Shown piece by piece: positions 1 through 6,176 of a DNA stretch of 6,277 bases. Numbering within the stretch: position 1 is the first letter of the stretch; every line of letters begins with the position of its first letter. A program made the position numbers and the translations under genes. The notes below the pieces were generated by a model, which saw only the letters and a list, made by a program, of their open reading frames with translations, was not told where the DNA came from and did no database searches. The stretch is taken from NCBI GenBank assembly GCA_946481615.1, contig CAMLOR010000202.1, forward strand, positions 1 to 6,277. The letters run 5' to 3'. This DNA comes from an uncultured Aquimonas sp. (GTDB lineage: Bacteria; Pseudomonadota; Gammaproteobacteria; Xanthomonadales; Xanthomonadaceae).

Positions 1-120
1 GCGGGCGGCGCAACCCATCCCCGAACCCCCGAGCGCCCCCGCGTCCCGCCGCAAGTCCGCAATCCCGCGAACTGCCGAAGAACCTCGCACAGCGATTGTC
101 CGCGCCGCCACCCCAGTGGC

Positions 121-124
121 AGGA
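121..124 (+). promoter_or_regulatory. Ribosome-binding site supporting the GTG start of the AraC-type gene
   Basis: AGGA lies 7 bases before the GTG at 132. The alternative TTG at 96 is preceded only by weak purine runs (GAAGAA at 77-82, 13 bases away). This site decides in favour of the shorter protein, but not conclusively. Confidence 0.45.
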
Positions 125-131
125 TCGCGCC

Positions 132-575
132 GTGAGCATCAGGCCCGCCGCCACGCCGAATCTGGACGAACTTGCGCGTTTGCGTCGCGTGCGCGATCGC
201 ATCGATCGCGAGTACGCGCTGCCGCTGGACGTCGAAGCGTTGGCGCGCGGTGCGGGCATGTCGGCCGGGCATCTGAGCCGCCAGTTCCGGAGTGCCTACG
301 GCGAGTCGCCCTACAGCTATCTCATGACGCGTCGCATCGAGCGCGCGATGGCGCTGTTGCGGCGGGGTGATCTCGGTGTCACCGACGTGTGCTTCGAGGT
401 CGGGTGCTCGTCGCTGGGCACCTTCAGCACGCGCTTCACCGAACTGGTCGGGATGCCGCCGAGCGTTTACCGGCGGATCGCGGCGGGCGCGATGGCGGGG
501 ATGCCGTCGTGCATCGCGAAGCAGGTGAGCCGGCCGATCAGGAATCGAGAAGCGCCGGTGAGCGTCGGCGACTAG
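132..575 (+). CDS. AraC-family helix-turn-helix transcriptional regulator (short, DNA-binding domain only)
   Basis: A 147-residue protein consisting almost entirely of an AraC/XylS-type DNA-binding domain with two helix-turn-helix motifs. The first lies around residues 33-52 (LDVEALARGAGMSAGHLSRQ) and the second around 81-105 (VTDVCFEVGCSSLGTFSTRF). The family signature continues into the GMPPSVYRR end of the domain. There is no N-terminal cupin or other ligand-binding domain, so any signal must be sensed elsewhere or not at all. I chose the GTG at 132 because AGGA at 121-124 sits 7 bases upstream and the protein then begins MSIRPAATPN, just ahead of the conserved domain. An in-frame TTG at 96 would add 12 residues but has no good ribosome-binding site. 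The VOC gene follows after 32 bases on the same strand, so the two are probably co-transcribed, and the regulator may control that small operon (inference). The last ~25 residues, after the domain, look unstructured. Confidence 0.9.
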   Translation: MSIRPAATPNLDELARLRRVRDRIDREYALPLDVEALARGAGMSAGHLSRQFRSAYGESPYSYLMTRRIERAMALLRRGDLGVTDVCFEVGCSSLGTFSTRFTELVGMPPSVYRRIAAGAMAGMPSCIAKQVSRPIRNREAPVSVGD

Positions 576-607
576 CATCACGGCTCGATCCCCACCGAGC
601 CCGAACC

Positions 608-1033
608 ATGGACATCACCATCCACGCCAGCTTCCTCCCGCACACCGATCCGGAGGCGTCGCTGGCCTTCTATCGCGACACCCTCGGCTTCGAAGTCCGC
701 AACGACGTCGGCTATCAGGGAATGCGCTGGATCACCGTCGGTCCCGCCAGCCAGCCTGCGACATCCATCGTGCTGTATCCGCCGTCCGCCACGCCCGGCA
801 TCAACGACGACGAGCGGCGCACCATCGCCGAGATGATGGCCAAGGGCACCTACGCCACGCTGCTCCTGGCCACGCCCGATCTGGGCGGCACCTTCGCACG
901 CCTGCAGGCCGGCGAGGCCGAGATCGTGCAGGAGCCGACCGACCAGCCCTACGGCGTGCGCGATTGCGCCGTGCGCGATCCGGCCGGCAATCTGCTCCGC
1001 ATCCAGGAACAGCGGCGGCCGGCGCTGGGCTAG
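608..1033 (+). CDS. VOC family protein (glyoxalase/bleomycin-resistance/dioxygenase fold)
   Basis: A 141-residue protein of the vicinal oxygen chelate superfamily, probably a soluble cytoplasmic metal-dependent enzyme or binding protein of unknown substrate. Two paired beta-alpha-beta repeats are recognisable. The N-terminal half has DPEASLAFYRDTLGFEV (residues 14-30) and SIVLYPPS (53-60). The C-terminal half has an ATPDLGGTFARLQ helix (88-100) and the hallmark VRDPAGNLLRIQE (122-134). H6 and E134 sit where family metal ligands usually occur; the other ligands cannot be assigned by eye, so catalysis is unproven. Start at ATG 608; the frame is open further upstream, but that part overlaps the AraC gene and does not resemble VOC. 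The Shine-Dalgarno signal is weak, consistent with coupling to the gene 32 bases upstream. AraC-VOC pairs of this type are frequent in proteobacteria and actinobacteria. Its stop codon overlaps that of the convergent regulator gene. Confidence 0.92.
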   Translation: MDITIHASFLPHTDPEASLAFYRDTLGFEVRNDVGYQGMRWITVGPASQPATSIVLYPPSATPGINDDERRTIAEMMAKGTYATLLLATPDLGGTFARLQAGEAEIVQEPTDQPYGVRDCAVRDPAGNLLRIQEQRRPALG

Positions 1034-3096
1034 TCCGCGGCCGGCAGCAGCATCAGGTCGACGTCGAGGGCGTCGGTCCGCGCCAGGACGGCGAACGAGC
1101 CGTCCGCGGCGACGCTGATCGCGTCGCCGATCGCGCTGGGCGCAAGATCGTGCACCTTCGCGGTTTCGCCGGTGCGCAGATCGTGCCGATAGAGTCCGCG
1201 CGCCGCGCCCGCCTGCGGAAACCAGAGGGCGTCGGCCGCCAGATCCCAGGCGCGCAGGTCGCGGTCGAGTTCCGGCAGCACCTCGCGCGTTTCGCCCGTG
1301 GTGCGGTCCTGCAGCCACAGTCCCGCGGCGCCCGGCCGGTGACAGGCGAGCCAGCGCCCGTTGGCGCGGCAGCGATCCACGGCGCCGCCGGTCTCGATGC
1401 GCGCTGCCGGCGAGCCGTCGAACGCGTGCCGCCACAGCGCGGCGTCGCGCGTGGTTTCGTCGACCGCGGCGAAGGCATCGGCCTCGAGGAAGAACGCTCC
1501 GTTGCGATTGCGCGCGAGGCCCGGAGGACATTCGGTCGCGGCACTCGCCAGCACGTGCCGGCACACCGACGCTTCCTGCCCGGCGTAGCGCAGCACCAGC
1601 AACTGCGCACCGTCGGGCGACCAGGCCGGCGAGGTCCAGCGTTGCGCGGGGTCGAGCGGCAGCTTGCGTTCCTCGCGGCCGTCGGTCCGCATCAGATACA
1701 CGCCTTCGCGTCCGTCGCGGTTCGAGCCGAACGCCAGCCACTGTCCATCGGGCGATACCGCCGGCTGGTTGTCGTAGCGTGCCGTGCGCGTGAGTTGCAG
1801 CGGCGGCGCCTGTGCATCGCGCAGATCGATGCGCCACAGGTTGGCGTCGTAATGCGCGACCTCGTAGACCAGCGCGCCGTTGGCCGCGATGTCCGGGAAG
1901 CGCGCGCCGTTGCCGCCCAGCAGCTGCGGCGCGTCTTGCGCCAGCCGCACCAGCGCGCGCTGCCCGAAGCGATCGTCAGCCGTGATGGTTGCGCCATCGC
2001 GGTCGAAGGCGTGGCCGAAGGCGAGGTAGCCTCCGTCGGAGAGCGGCTGCGCTTCGCCGTCTTCCAGCGCCACGCGCATCGGTCGCCGCGTGTTGCCGTC
2101 GCCGCGCCAGAACACGACGGCGGTGCCGTCCGGCGTGGCGCGCGGCGCCAGATCGGTGGCGCCGGCCGGTGGTGCGGTCAGCACGCGCAGGGTGCCGTCG
2201 GCGAGCGCCAGCGCCCGCAGCCCGCGCTGCGTCTGTTCGCCTTCGAGCAGCAACTCGCGCCCGTCGCGCGTGAAATCGGGGCAGCCCAGCGAATGGCCGC
2301 TGCCGCAATCGGCGAGGGCGCGCGCCGGCCCGCCACGCAGGTCGCGCAACATCACTTCGCACCGCGGTCCGCGCGTGCGCAGCCAGGCGAGCCGGGTGCT
2401 GTCGGGCGAGATCGCGCCGCAGTAGTTTTCGAACTCGTCCTGCACCAGGGCGCGATCCTCGGTGCCGTCCACCGTGCGCAAGCGCAGGTGCGCGGGCTCG
2501 CCGCCCGGCACGAAGCGCGTGTAGGCCACCCAGCGCGCGTCCGGCGTGAAGCGCGGGAACAGTTCGCGGCCGGGATCGGCGGTGAAGGGGCGTGCTTCCA
2601 GCAGGCGCGCGGGCGTGAGCACGTGCGTCCGTGACGCCGGGCTGAAACGCAGATACCACCCGTGCACGAGGACGGCGATCGCCAGCAGGCCGGTGGCCGC
2701 CGCCAACACCAGCGGCCAGCGCCTGCGCGGCGAGCGCGGTGCGGAGCCGGCAGGCGAAAGCGCCGCTTCTTCGCGCACCTCCGCCAGGAAGCGGTAGCCG
2801 ACCTTGGGCAAGGTTTCGATGTAGCGCGGCGCCTTGGCGTCGTCGCCCAGCGCCGCGCGCAGGTCGGCGATCGCGCGCGAGAGCACTTCCTCGTTCACGA
2901 AGCGCCGCTCCCACACCTCGTCGAGCAGCGTTTCGCGCCGCACCGGCTGGCCCGGCTCGCGCATCAGGCGAAGCAGCAAATCGGCCTGCTTGAGCGGCAG
3001 GCGTTGGCTGCCTTGCGGCCCGGTCAGCTCGTTGAGCGCAGGATCGAAGCGGTGTTCGCCGAAGCGCAGCGGATGCGGGGGGCGGAGCGGACTCAT
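1030..3096 (-). CDS. CadC-like transmembrane transcriptional regulator: winged helix, membrane helix, periplasmic PD40/TolB-like propeller
   Basis: A 688-residue one-component regulator. Residues ~10-106 form an OmpR/PhoB-type winged helix (Trans_reg_C), with the typical LPLKQADLLLRLM, VRRETLLDEVW, LSRAIADLRAALGDD and IETLPKVGYRFLAEV segments. A proline/arginine linker leads to one membrane helix at ~127-148 (WPLVLAAATGLLAIAVLVHGWYL). The rest should be periplasmic and carries PD40/WD40-like repeats: RFTPDARWVAY (182-192), ISPDSTRLAW (229-238), DFTRDGRELLL (274-284), RATPDGTAVVFW (319-330), VSPDGQWLAFGSNRDG (447-462) and WSPDGAQLLVL (492-502). This resembles the TolB propeller. By analogy with CadC and ToxR, the outer domain should sense a periplasmic signal and the cytoplasmic domain bind DNA; the ligand and targets are unknown. 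Eight cysteines (226, 246, 264, 272, 512, 523, 576, 585) are all on the periplasmic side. The ATG at 3096 lies directly before the domain. The gene is divergent from the DUF4326 gene and convergent with the VOC gene. Confidence 0.93.
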   Translation of the reverse strand: MSPLRPPHPLRFGEHRFDPALNELTGPQGSQRLPLKQADLLLRLMREPGQPVRRETLLDEVWERRFVNEEVLSRAIADLRAALGDDAKAPRYIETLPKVGYRFLAEVREEAALSPAGSAPRSPRRRWPLVLAAATGLLAIAVLVHGWYLRFSPASRTHVLTPARLLEARPFTADPGRELFPRFTPDARWVAYTRFVPGGEPAHLRLRTVDGTEDRALVQDEFENYCGAISPDSTRLAWLRTRGPRCEVMLRDLRGGPARALADCGSGHSLGCPDFTRDGRELLLEGEQTQRGLRALALADGTLRVLTAPPAGATDLAPRATPDGTAVVFWRGDGNTRRPMRVALEDGEAQPLSDGGYLAFGHAFDRDGATITADDRFGQRALVRLAQDAPQLLGGNGARFPDIAANGALVYEVAHYDANLWRIDLRDAQAPPLQLTRTARYDNQPAVSPDGQWLAFGSNRDGREGVYLMRTDGREERKLPLDPAQRWTSPAWSPDGAQLLVLRYAGQEASVCRHVLASAATECPPGLARNRNGAFFLEADAFAAVDETTRDAALWRHAFDGSPAARIETGGAVDRCRANGRWLACHRPGAAGLWLQDRTTGETREVLPELDRDLRAWDLAADALWFPQAGAARGLYRHDLRTGETAKVHDLAPSAIGDAISVAADGSFAVLARTDALDVDLMLLPAAD

Positions 3097-3102
3097 GGCG
3101 CA

Positions 3103-3108
3103 ACGATA
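3103..3108 (-). promoter_or_regulatory. Possible -10 box for the CadC-like regulator gene
   Basis: Read on the minus strand, this is TATCGT, matching the TATAAT consensus at four of six positions. Transcription would start about 7 bases on, essentially at the ATG of the regulator (3096-3094). There is no Shine-Dalgarno sequence before that ATG, so a leaderless message is conceivable. I see no convincing -35 box at 17 bases spacing, so this is a weak call. Confidence 0.2.
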
Positions 3109-3170
3109 GCGCGCCGCGCACGGGCTGGGTTTTCCGCGCGCACGGGAGCATCCTCGCCGGACGCCATGCC

Positions 3171-3177
3171 GAAGGAG
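3171..3177 (+). promoter_or_regulatory. Strong ribosome-binding site for the DUF4326 gene
   Basis: GAAGGAG lies 5 bases before the GTG at 3183. It is the best Shine-Dalgarno match in the window and fixes a non-ATG start for the 94-residue protein. The nearby ATG at 3166 is in another frame. Confidence 0.75.
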
Positions 3178-3182
3178 CCGAC

Positions 3183-3467
3183 GTGCCGCACCGGATCAGG
3201 CTGAGTCGTACGCGCGGCTGGCGCATGCCGGCCGGCGCGGTGAAAGTGGATCGCGCCACGCGCTGGGGCAATCCCTTCCTGGCGGCGACCGCGCAGGAAC
3301 GCGCCGTAGCCGTCGCGCGCTACCGCGAGTGGATCCGCGAGCCGGCGCAGGCGCCGCTGCGCGAGGCGGCGCGCGCAGCGCTGCGCGGCAAGGATCTGGC
3401 CTGTTGGTGCCCGCTCGACGGGCCGTGCCACGCCGACGTGCTGCTGGAAATCGCGAACGCGCCGTGA
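3183..3467 (+). CDS. DUF4326 domain-containing protein
   Basis: A 94-residue protein, the usual size for a stand-alone DUF4326 domain. Residues 4-32 hold the family signature: RIRLSRTRGWRMP, then VKVDRATRWGNPF. The C-terminal half has RGKDLACWCPLDGPCHADVLLE (68-89). C74, C76, C82 and H83 form a C-x-C-x5-C-H cluster that could bind a metal (inference). The molecular function of the family is not known to me; members occur in bacteria and phages. There is no signal peptide or membrane segment, so it should be cytoplasmic. The GTG start at 3183 is set by a strong ribosome-binding site at 3171-3177. The gene is divergent from the CadC-like regulator, with 86 bases between start codons, so that regulator might act on this shared region. 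The receptor gene begins 73 bases downstream but has its own promoter. Confidence 0.92.
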   Translation: MPHRIRLSRTRGWRMPAGAVKVDRATRWGNPFLAATAQERAVAVARYREWIREPAQAPLREAARAALRGKDLACWCPLDGPCHADVLLEIANAP

Positions 3468-3474
3468 GCGCGGC

Positions 3475-3503
3475 TTGAAGAAAAAGTCGTCGCTGACTAT
3501 AAG
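3475..3503 (+). promoter_or_regulatory. Sigma70-type promoter of the TonB receptor / YfiR operon
   Basis: The -35 box TTGAAG (3475-3480; four of six to consensus) and -10 box TATAAG (3498-3503; five of six) are separated by exactly 17 bases, in an unusually A-rich patch for this genome. Transcription is predicted to start near 3510, giving a leader of about 30 bases before the ATG at 3541. Because the TTG at 3475 is part of the -35 box, it cannot be the translation start of the receptor. Confidence 0.65.
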
Positions 3504-3507
3504 TCAG
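3493..3507 (+). promoter_or_regulatory. Palindrome over the -10 box, candidate operator
   Basis: CTGACTATAAGTCAG has 6-base perfect arms (CTGACT / AGTCAG) around a 3-base centre. It lies exactly over the -10 box of the receptor promoter. A repressor bound here would block RNA polymerase. The regulator is unknown; chance occurrence in 70 bases is possible but not high. Confidence 0.35.
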
Positions 3508-3540
3508 GGACGTCGAGACCACGCTCGGGCAAGGGAAGGC

Positions 3541-5496
3541 ATGGACCCGCGAACCGCATGGCTGTTGGGCCTCTCGCTGCTCGCTCCGGGCGCGTGCCTT
3601 GCGGCCATGACCGATTCCGAGGCGCGCCACCTGGCGGAGCTGAGTCTCGAAGACCTGATGCAGGTCGAGGTCACCACCGTGGCCGGCACCGCGCAGCCCA
3701 GGCTCGCATCGCCCGCGGCGGTGACGGTGATCAGCGGCGAGGACATCCGGCGTGCGGGGCACCGCACGCTGGCCGAAGCGCTGCGTCTGGTGCCGGGCAT
3801 GTACGTGGGGCGCGTGAACGCGAGCAGCTGGATCGTCGGCTCGCGCGGCATGGCGGCTTCGGCGATCACGGCCAACCGCTATCTCGTGGTGATCGACGGG
3901 CGCATCGCGCACGATCCGCTGCTTTCCACCACGTTCTGGGACAGCGCCGACCGCGTGGTCGACGACATCGACCGCATCGAGGTGATCCGCGGCCCCGGTG
4001 CCACGCTGTGGGGCCAGAACGCGATGAACGGCGTGATCAGCGTGATCACGCGCGATGCGCGCGACACCGTCGGCAGCGTGGTGCGCGTGGGTGCCGGCAG
4101 CAATGGACGCGCCTTGGTTTCGCTGCGGCAGGGCAACGCGATCGACGGCGGTGCCTGGCGGCTGTGGGGCAAATACTCGCGCGAAGGCGATTTCGAGAAT
4201 GCGCAGGGCGTGTCGATCGAGGATCAGTGGTCGGTGCTGCAGGGCGGCCTGCGCCTCGACCAGGAACTGCGCGCCGGACTGACGCTGACGGCGCTGGCCG
4301 AAGGCTTCACGCAGCCGACCGCGCACTACGCCGTGCAAGTGCCGGTGCCCGGCGTACATCTGCAGACGCGCCGCGAAACGGGCCATGCGCAGGTCGACGG
4401 CGGACATCTGCTGATGCGCCTGGTGCAGGACGGCGGCGACGGCACGGGCTGGAGCCTGCAGGCCTACCACGACCGCAGCCAACGCCAGGACGCCCGGCTC
4501 GGGCAGGAGCGCCGCAGCAACAACCTCGATTTCCGCCAGTGGCGGCCGTGGAGCGCGCGCAACGAGGCGATCTGGGGCCTGCAGTACGACCAGACCTCCG
4601 ACGACGTGGCCTGGAGCCCCGTGCTGCAGTTCACGCCGGGGGCGCGCACGGTCCAGAGCGTCAACGCCTTCGTGCAGAACACCACCGAACTGCTGGACGA
4701 GCGTCTGTGGCTGATGGCCGGCAGCAAGTTCACCCATCACGATTTCACCGGCGTGCACGCGCAGCCTTCGCTGCGCCTGTGGTGGACGCCGGACGCGCGG
4801 CAGACGTTCTGGGCGGCGGTCTCGCGTCCGGTGCGCGTGCCTTCGCGCTTCGAGGAAGACGGCCGCCTGATTTTCTCCTACGTCGATACCGGCCTGATCA
4901 CCGGCCGGCCGGCCACGGGCGTGATCGTGCCGCTCGCGCTCGAGGGCAACGATGACTTGCCGGTGGAGAAATTGCTGGCGTGGGAAGCCGGCCATCGCAT
5001 CCAGTTCGGGCGGTTGAGCTTCGACACGGCGCTGTTCTACAACGAGTACCAGCGCCTGGTGTCGGTGCCGCGCAGCATCTTCGGCGTGCTGGGAAGCGAT
5101 GCCACGGGCACGGTGTACGGCGCCGACGTGGCCGTGACGTTCCAGGCGACGGCGGACTGGCGGTTCGACGGCTCCGTGAGTTTCATCGAAACCGATATCC
5201 GCGGGCCGGTGTTGCAGTTCGACGAGGACGGTTCGCCGCAGCATCTGGCGCAGCTGCGCAGCACCTGGAGTTTCGCACCGGGCTGGGAACTGCATTCGGC
5301 CATCTATCACGTCGGCGAGATTCCGCGCCTGTCGATCGACGCCTACGAGCGCGTGGACGTGGGCCTCACCTGGCATGCCAGCGAACGCACCGAGTGGACG
5401 TTGCGCGGCCAGAATCTCACCGATCCTGCGCATCCCGAGGCTTCCGGCGCCGAGGTGCCGCGCAGCGTCTACGCGCAATTGACGTTGCGGCTGTGA
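3541..5496 (+). CDS. TonB-dependent outer-membrane receptor
   Basis: A 651-residue outer-membrane receptor of the TonB-dependent class, which imports or senses a ligand using energy from TonB-ExbB-ExbD. Residues 1-22 are a signal peptide (MDPRTAWLLGLSLLAPGACLA). Next comes LAELSLEDLMQVEVTTVAG (31-49), a leader typical of the receptor group found beside YfiR proteins, which may contain the TonB box. The plug domain spans about 55-171: VTVISGEDIRRAG, LRLVPGMYVGRV, YLVVIDGR and the hallmark RIEVIRGPGATLWGQNAMNG ending ISVITR. The rest is the beta barrel, with the conserved FWAAVSRPVRVPSRFEEDG and, near the end, LRGQNLTDPAHPEA. The mature protein has no cysteine. It ends in ...YAQLTLRL, lacking the usual C-terminal Phe. 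Start at ATG 3541, preceded by AGGGAAGG; the earlier TTG at 3475 lies inside the promoter. The YfiR gene follows after 11 bases. The ligand cannot be deduced. Confidence 0.95.
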   Translation: MDPRTAWLLGLSLLAPGACLAAMTDSEARHLAELSLEDLMQVEVTTVAGTAQPRLASPAAVTVISGEDIRRAGHRTLAEALRLVPGMYVGRVNASSWIVGSRGMAASAITANRYLVVIDGRIAHDPLLSTTFWDSADRVVDDIDRIEVIRGPGATLWGQNAMNGVISVITRDARDTVGSVVRVGAGSNGRALVSLRQGNAIDGGAWRLWGKYSREGDFENAQGVSIEDQWSVLQGGLRLDQELRAGLTLTALAEGFTQPTAHYAVQVPVPGVHLQTRRETGHAQVDGGHLLMRLVQDGGDGTGWSLQAYHDRSQRQDARLGQERRSNNLDFRQWRPWSARNEAIWGLQYDQTSDDVAWSPVLQFTPGARTVQSVNAFVQNTTELLDERLWLMAGSKFTHHDFTGVHAQPSLRLWWTPDARQTFWAAVSRPVRVPSRFEEDGRLIFSYVDTGLITGRPATGVIVPLALEGNDDLPVEKLLAWEAGHRIQFGRLSFDTALFYNEYQRLVSVPRSIFGVLGSDATGTVYGADVAVTFQATADWRFDGSVSFIETDIRGPVLQFDEDGSPQHLAQLRSTWSFAPGWELHSAIYHVGEIPRLSIDAYERVDVGLTWHASERTEWTLRGQNLTDPAHPEASGAEVPRSVYAQLTLRL

Positions 5497-5498
5497 GG
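5495..5498 (+). promoter_or_regulatory. Ribosome-binding site of the YfiR-family gene, overlapping the receptor stop codon
   Basis: GAGG overlaps the TGA stop of the receptor (5494-5496) and lies 9 bases before the ATG at 5508. Ribosomes ending the receptor would therefore land on this site, a standard arrangement for translational coupling. Confidence 0.6.
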
Positions 5499-5507
5499 CG
5501 GCCCGGC

Positions 5508-6056
5508 ATGTGGCGCGCATGGCTCGCGGCGTTGTTGTTGTCCGCAGGCGCGGCGATGGCCTCGGCGCCGCGCGACGAGCAGCAGGTCAAGGCGGCCTAC
5601 GTGCTGAATTTCCTGCGCTTCACCGAATGGCCCGGCCCGCCGAGCGGCGCCGACGAGTTCGTGCTCGCCGTGGTCGGCACGCGCGAGTTCGCCGACACCT
5701 TGCGGGGCATCGCGCGCGAGGCCGTGAAGCTCGGCCAGAAGCCGGTGCGCGTGCATCGTCTCGAACCGAACGTGGCGTCGGCACGGCTCGAGCGCGTGCT
5801 GGCCGGCGCCGACGCGGTGTTCGTGCAGTCCGCCGAACCGGCCGTCGCGAAGAAGGTGCTGGCGCTGAGCGCCAGCCGCCCGCTGCTCACCATCGGCGAC
5901 GGCCCCGGTTTCGCCGCCGCCGGCGGCATGCTCGGCCTCGTGCCCCGCGGGCAGCGTATCGTCTTCGACGCCAATCCCCGCGCCATCCAGGCCAGCGGCC
6001 TGCAGGTGAGCGCCAAGGTGCTGAAGCTCGCGCACATCGTGGAGCCGCCGCAGTGA
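5508..6056 (+). CDS. YfiR family (DUF4154) periplasmic protein
   Basis: A 182-residue exported protein. Residues 1-20 are a signal peptide (MWRAWLAALLLSAGAAMASA). The DUF4154/YfiR signatures follow: QVKAAYVLNFLRFTEWP (26-42), LAVVGTREFADTLR (53-66), ADAVFVQSAE (101-110), LLTIGDGPGFAAAGGMLGLV (126-145) and IVFDANPRAIQASGLQVSAKVLKLA (151-175). In Pseudomonas aeruginosa, YfiR is a periplasmic repressor of the diguanylate cyclase YfiN and is itself relieved by YfiB, so it controls cyclic-di-GMP and biofilm traits. Here the gene is instead second in an operon with a TonB-dependent receptor, 11 bases behind it, and neither YfiN nor YfiB is visible; YfiR-like folds also serve other kinases and cyclases. 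The protein has no cysteine at all, so the disulfides of Pseudomonas YfiR are absent. The family call is firm; the partner and output are inferred. Confidence 0.93.
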   Translation: MWRAWLAALLLSAGAAMASAPRDEQQVKAAYVLNFLRFTEWPGPPSGADEFVLAVVGTREFADTLRGIAREAVKLGQKPVRVHRLEPNVASARLERVLAGADAVFVQSAEPAVAKKVLALSASRPLLTIGDGPGFAAAGGMLGLVPRGQRIVFDANPRAIQASGLQVSAKVLKLAHIVEPPQ

Positions 6057-6085
6057 GGCGCTTCGATTGCGCAGAGCAGATGGTT

Positions 6086-6104
6086 CCCGCGAGGTTGTCG
6101 CGGG
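6086..6104 (+). terminator. Hairpin 29 bases after the YfiR stop, possible weak terminator
   Basis: CCCGCGA (6086-6092) pairs with TCGCGGG (6098-6104) around a 5-base loop. The stem is stable and lies just after the operon, but no T-run follows (CGCTCTTG). It may instead act as an mRNA 3'-end stabiliser or be part of the repeat-rich tract. Confidence 0.3.
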
Positions 6105-6126
6105 CGCTCTTGCCGGCGTGGGGCGG

Positions 6127-6158
6127 CCGGCGAAGGGCCTCGGCGCCGGCTTCGCCGG
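6127..6158. repeat. Inverted repeat with 9-base arms
   Basis: CCGGCGAAG (6127-6135) is the perfect reverse complement of CTTCGCCGG (6150-6158). The 14-base loop can itself pair (GGC / GCC). It sits immediately before the larger nested repeat at 6161 and may be one unit of the same extragenic palindrome cluster. Confidence 0.5.
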
Positions 6159-6176
6159 AAGCTGGAGTCGGGCAGG

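Noticed and set aside
1..131. Possible gene end, promoter or RNA upstream of the AraC gene
   Set aside because: I see no recognisable product, no good -35/-10 pair and no strong hairpin in these bases; the only usable signal is AGGA at 121-124.
389..1033. A longer version of the VOC protein starting inside the AraC gene
   Set aside because: The added 73 residues are an out-of-frame reading of the AraC coding region and do not resemble VOC proteins; ATG 608 begins right at the domain.
964..2634. A 556-codon open frame on the plus strand, antisense to the CadC-like regulator
   Set aside because: Low-complexity Arg/Ala-rich translation with no family signature; the minus strand carries winged-helix and PD40 motifs throughout.
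3196..5520. A 774-codon open frame on the minus strand, antisense to the TonB receptor
   Set aside because: It is a by-product of GC-rich codon bias: the translation is rich in Arg, Ala and His with no recognisable domain, and the opposite strand encodes an unmistakable receptor.
4980..6056. A longer version of the YfiR-family protein starting inside the receptor gene
   Set aside because: The extra 176 residues are a frame-shifted reading of the receptor; ATG 5508 begins a clear signal peptide.
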